From positions 186,001 through 250,000 of the forward strand of contig NZ_JAOQJQ010000003.1 of NCBI RefSeq assembly GCF_025566885.1: 64,000 nucleotides of DNA, read 5' to 3'. The position numbers and the translations under genes are program-made. The notes under the pieces are model-generated. The model was not told the origin of the DNA. It did no database searches and saw nothing but the letters and a program-made list of their open reading frames with translations. Each line of letters opens with the position of its first letter. The first letter of the stretch is position 1. The stretch comes from Brotonthovivens ammoniilytica. GTDB taxonomy: Bacteria > Bacillota > Clostridia > Lachnospirales > Lachnospiraceae. Shown here piece by piece: positions 61,122 to 64,000 of this stretch.

Positions 61122-61810
61122 TTTATACCTCCTATTATGAAAAACAGGATAGTTCCAATCGTCCATATCCCCAGCCAGAGGAAATCAGCTGCATGCATTT
61201 TTCTGGCATAGTAGCTTCCCCGTATTCCCGGCGCTTGGGCACCCCGCGCTATTGCCGATACGGAAAGCTGATCTGCGGTCTGCAGGCAGCGCAGCAGCAG
61301 AGGAACCAACACATATTCGCAAGTGACGGCAGGATGGCGGAGTACCTGCACAGGTCCGGTCAGCCTTCGGTTTTTCATGGACTGCCGAATCCCCTTCAGT
61401 TCTGTCTTTATGGTTGGAAAAAATCGAAACACCACCAGCAGCCCTAAGATAACCGGAGTGGGGGTATGAACTTTCGACAGAGCGGCCGAAAGCTGGCCCG
61501 GAGGCGTGGTAATGAGATTCCACGCCGTCAGGAACACCGGCATGAGATTGTAAAACATCAGCACATAGAATTCCGAAAAAACCACCATATGCAGGCCGTG
61601 AAAGCGGATCAGATACAACAGCAGCGCTAACACCAGATAAAAAGCACCGAAAATCAGGCAAAGCCTCCATCGCCTTTCAAAAAACAACTGGCAGAAAGCA
61701 AGCAGCGCAAGAAGACAGGTGAGCAAAGTGTTTGCGGTAAGCGAAACCCCAAGGATGGCGCAGGCTGCCGCCCACGCTTTTACCGGAGCAGATAAGGCTG
61801 TTTCCTGCAT
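61118..61810 (-). CDS. ecfT: ECF transporter transmembrane component T
   Basis: 230 residues with five or six membrane segments. The coupling helices contain SAIARGAQAPGIRGSYY, the Ala-Arg-Gly motif of EcfT. The ATG directly follows the S-component stop with no intervening base, and its own stop overlaps the ATPase start, so the three genes form one translationally coupled unit. Confidence 0.9.
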   Translation of the reverse strand: MQETALSAPVKAWAAACAILGVSLTANTLLTCLLALLAFCQLFFERRWRLCLIFGAFYLVLALLLYLIRFHGLHMVVFSEFYVLMFYNLMPVFLTAWNLITTPPGQLSAALSKVHTPTPVILGLLVVFRFFPTIKTELKGIRQSMKNRRLTGPVQVLRHPAVTCEYVLVPLLLRCLQTADQLSVSAIARGAQAPGIRGSYYARKMHAADFLWLGIWTIGTILFFIIGGIK

Positions 61811-62404
61811 TTACAGTACCCCCGCTTTTTTGAAATGCTTTTGGATCAGCTTTCGTCCGATCAGACTGCCCAGAAATCCGCAGAGCATGGTAAAAATCAG
61901 GATAAAAATCACCCAGCCCGGCATTGTATAATACTGAACATAAGCGTTGATATAGCTCTGCTCCATACCGCTGGTAATCGCAAAGCTGTAATAGGTATCC
62001 CAGAAAAACCAAACGGGAAGCAGGTTTACCCCATTGTATAACAGGCTGGAAAGCGTCCAGGAGGCAGTCAGACGGTTTTGCGTAATTTTTTTCCACAGAA
62101 TGATTTCTGCAAGGATTCCCACTACGATAAACCACGGGAGTAAAAACCAGTTGCCCATCATTAGAAAGACAAGGCCCAGCAGTGTCATGTATACCAGTGA
62201 AACGAACCGTTTGCGGATGCGGTTTACCATCAAAAAATAAACAGGCCCGCAGACAAGCATGGTAATGCCTACGGAAAGCACCATGCTGACAAAATCATTT
62301 ACCATGCAGACCATGTTGATCCCCAGCTGAATGACAATGAGCAGCACAGTCATCAGTACTAGGGTGATAACGTCTTTTACAGACCATTTCTTTGCGTTTT
62401 CCAT
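61811..62404 (-). CDS. MptD-family putative ECF substrate-binding (S) component
   Basis: 197 residues from ATG 62404 (AAAGGAGAATC upstream). Six hydrophobic segments; KDVITLVLMTVLLIVIQ and GPVYFLMVNRI resemble the MptD family. It gives the ECF transporter its specificity; the substrate of this family is not established. Upstream, GGTTAG-CATTAA-CTAACC forms a hairpin near 62491-62508. Confidence 0.8.
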   Translation of the reverse strand: MENAKKWSVKDVITLVLMTVLLIVIQLGINMVCMVNDFVSMVLSVGITMLVCGPVYFLMVNRIRKRFVSLVYMTLLGLVFLMMGNWFLLPWFIVVGILAEIILWKKITQNRLTASWTLSSLLYNGVNLLPVWFFWDTYYSFAITSGMEQSYINAYVQYYTMPGWVIFILIFTMLCGFLGSLIGRKLIQKHFKKAGVL

Positions 62405-62522
62405 TTTGATTCTCCTTTGTTTTCTTTTTGGATTTATTGCAGCTTTCAGCCTAATGCCTGTTCGTACAGTCAACTTCTGTTTGGGGTTAGTTAATGCTAA
62501 CCTATATGCAAAAATTTAAGAT

Positions 62523-63137
62523 TCATTTGAATCTTAAAAGGCCGTTCCAGCCACAGTTGAAAAATACTGCTAGTTCATTGACATAATCAATCGCCTGTTC
62601 ACGGGTCATGTCATGAGCCACTGTTTCAAAAACAGCGGTAAAATAGGCGCTTGTGATCATATGGTAAAGATTCCGGCTGACTGTACCCTTCAATTTTCCG
62701 AGCTGGCAAAGCTGCTGATGGTAATCCTTTGTCTGATCGACCTCAAGCTCCACAAGCTCATGAACATAACTAGCGTATCGGGTTCCTTCGGAACAGCAGG
62801 TTACTAGCTTGAACGCGTCGAAATGATCGTAAATGTAATTGATAAAATAATTGAGATAACTGGTAGATAAATCCTGGCATTGTTCCGTTTTATCTTCCGG
62901 AATCAATTTATAATGTGCTTGTTGCGCCTGGATAAATTGATTGAGCAATCCGTCGGCCGCCGGGGAGACCAAGGCGTCGAACAATGCTTCCTTGCTGTCA
63001 TAATATCCATAAAAGGCGCCTTGGGTAAAACCGGCCTCTTTGACAATGGCCCTCAGGGAGGCGTCTTTAAATCCCTTTTCCAAAAACTCTTGTTTCCCGA
63101 CTTCAAGAATACGCCTTTGTGTATCAGTCAGTTCCAC
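62523..63137 (-). CDS. TetR-family transcriptional regulator
   Basis: 204 residues from GTG 63137, supported by AAAGGAGG six bases upstream. RRILEVGKQEFLEKGFKDAS and GFTQGAFYGYYDSKEALFDAL form the TetR DNA-binding domain. It precedes the ECF transporter genes on the same strand and probably represses itself and the transporter through the palindrome at 63159. Confidence 0.93.
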   Translation of the reverse strand: MELTDTQRRILEVGKQEFLEKGFKDASLRAIVKEAGFTQGAFYGYYDSKEALFDALVSPAADGLLNQFIQAQQAHYKLIPEDKTEQCQDLSTSYLNYFINYIYDHFDAFKLVTCCSEGTRYASYVHELVELEVDQTKDYHQQLCQLGKLKGTVSRNLYHMITSAYFTAVFETVAHDMTREQAIDYVNELAVFFNCGWNGLLRFK

Positions 63138-63158
63138 ACTCTACCTCCTTTCTATGAT

Positions 63159-63184
63159 ATATCGCTGATATATATCGGTGATAT
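63159..63184. promoter_or_regulatory. Imperfect 26-bp palindrome, probable TetR operator
   Basis: ATATCGCTGATATA and its partly inverse TATATCGGTGATAT match at 22 of 26 positions. It lies just before the TetR ribosome binding site. The rest of the 305-bp space to 63442 is AT-rich and holds no gene and no sure promoter for the sigma factor. Confidence 0.65.
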
Positions 63185-63442
63185 ATTAACATGAGCAATG
63201 TGATTTGTCAACAAGAATGGTTTGATCTAGACATTTGAAGGAAAAACAGTTGAAAAATCAGCATAGAAAAGCAGGCGTTAAAAAACTTGATTTCTATGGG
63301 ATTGTTTTCTGGTTTGAAGAGAGGTTAAAATTTAGTATTAGAAAATATACCAGCAAAAAACATATTTGTTTCTAAAATTTTGACAGATTTGAAACTTTTT
63401 TGAAAAAAGGAAGCCACATAGTTAGTGAAAGGTGGTAAAAAA

Positions 63443-64000
63443 GTGATCGATCCCAATATTACAGCTTTTTTTAATGAGGTTTATGAGGAAACTCATAAGA
63501 TGCTGTTGGTTTATCTGACAGGAAAATGCAGGAATCTGTCTGATGTCAGCGATCTATGTCAGGAGGTTTATCTTGAGTATTTTCGGATTCTGGCCCGGCG
63601 GGGAGTGAATTATGTGCGTTGTCCAAAGGCATATTTAAAGCGCATTTCTAAAAGAAAGCTGCATCAATATTACAATGCCAGAGAGTTTACGTACGAGACG
63701 GCCCTGTCAGAGGAGCAGAATGTTGAAGCTGTATCAAAAGAAGAAATAGAGCATTTCTGGGAGCGGGTTACAACCAGTGAAGAGGAAATTTTAGCGGAAG
63801 AAATTTATATATTTCTCCAAAGCAAACCAGAGGATGTGCAGAAAATTTTTTATTTATATTTCGAATTACAGCAGTCTATTGCACAGATTGCAAAAAGCCT
63901 GTCAATGAAAGAATCATCAGTAAAAAATAAGCTCTACCGGACGCGGAATGAACTTAGAAAACAGTATTTAAAGGAGGGCGCGGATGAAAAAAGAAGATGA
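63443..64000 (+). CDS. ECF-type RNA polymerase sigma factor
   Basis: 185 residues from GTG 63443 behind AAAGGTGG; an in-frame GTG at 63425 lacks such a site. LCQEVYLEYFRILARRG and PKAYLKRISKRKLHQYY form region 2; AQIAKSLSMKESSVKNKLYRTR is the region 4 helix-turn-helix. A next gene overlaps its end, as anti-sigma genes often do. Confidence 0.9.
   Translation: MIDPNITAFFNEVYEETHKMLLVYLTGKCRNLSDVSDLCQEVYLEYFRILARRGVNYVRCPKAYLKRISKRKLHQYYNAREFTYETALSEEQNVEAVSKEEIEHFWERVTTSEEEILAEEIYIFLQSKPEDVQKIFYLYFELQQSIAQIAKSLSMKESSVKNKLYRTRNELRKQYLKEGADEKRR
63984..64000 (+). CDS. Start of a downstream gene cut by the window (possible anti-sigma factor)
   Basis: ATG 63984 follows AAGGAGGG with good spacing and overlaps the sigma gene; only MKKED is visible. 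The anti-sigma suggestion rests on position alone. Confidence 0.4.

Noticed and set aside
63380..63385. TTGACA upstream of the sigma factor gene
   Set aside because: No -10 box at 16-18 bp; the following sequence is an A/T homopolymer tract.

Overview
The window reads as a chromosomal segment of a strictly anaerobic, endospore-forming Bacillota, most likely a Clostridia member of the Lachnospiraceae type. The pointers are: sporulation genes (spoIIA operon, spoVA genes); T-box and lysine-riboswitch leaders; a DapL-type lysine/diaminopimelate route; class III fructose-bisphosphatase; an ANTAR regulator behind glnA; a soluble electron-bifurcating Hdr/Flx complex; and strong AGGAGG ribosome binding sites. 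No rRNA, tRNA or CRISPR array was seen. Two runs of N (1348-1631 and 7924-8220) interrupt genes.

Layout. 1-3.4 kb: the end of an enoate-reductase-like flavoenzyme, a PepSY protein, and a condensation-type acyltransferase cut by the first gap. 3.5-9.9 kb: T-box, valS, folC (cut by the second gap), a gene fragment and a zinc-ribbon TPR membrane protein. 10.0-13.6 kb: spoIIAA-spoIIAB-sigF, then a forespore-type promoter driving an LEA-like membrane protein and spoVAA-AB-AC. 13.6-18.0 kb: a PucR-type regulator divergent from an aldehyde dehydrogenase and an iron alcohol dehydrogenase, with a perfect 15-bp inverted repeat between them. 19.1-34 kb: a tightly packed co-directional locus (below). 34-42.3 kb: DUF445, DUF1847, Nudix, an amino-acid ABC transporter, an Lgt-family protein, and a small AT-rich block with a broken AAA ATPase. 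42.4-43.9 kb: spoVAD-spoVAE with their own forespore-type promoter, so the spoVA genes are split by about 29 kb. 44-59.4 kb: housekeeping metabolism (guaB, a eukaryotic-type hisA, glnA-ANTAR, dapL, an MFS transporter, typA, ssb-like, cobO-like, dapA-dapB, fbp). 59.4-64 kb: an IS remnant, an ECF transporter cassette with a TetR regulator, and an ECF-type sigma factor.

The most interesting part is 19.1-34 kb. A 1004-residue molybdopterin enzyme related to pyrogallol-phloroglucinol transhydroxylase carries an extra N-terminal SCP2-like lipid-binding domain. It is followed by its iron-sulfur subunit, a two-subunit long-chain prenyl diphosphate synthase, HdrCBA plus FlxDCBA-like subunits, a UbiE/MenG methyltransferase, a MenA/UbiA prenyltransferase and a radical SAM protein. 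Together these could make a prenylated quinone-like compound, move electrons from NAD(P)H through a bifurcating complex, and either hydroxylate/dehydroxylate a prenylated ring or use the quinone as electron donor. The catalytic residues I remember for the transhydroxylase are all found at consistent offsets. The joint function is inference.

A dispersed repeat of about 110-160 bp with hairpin structure occurs four times (one copy cut by the first gap). One copy sits inside the dapA leader between the lysine riboswitch and the gene, and one directly upstream of spoIIAA.
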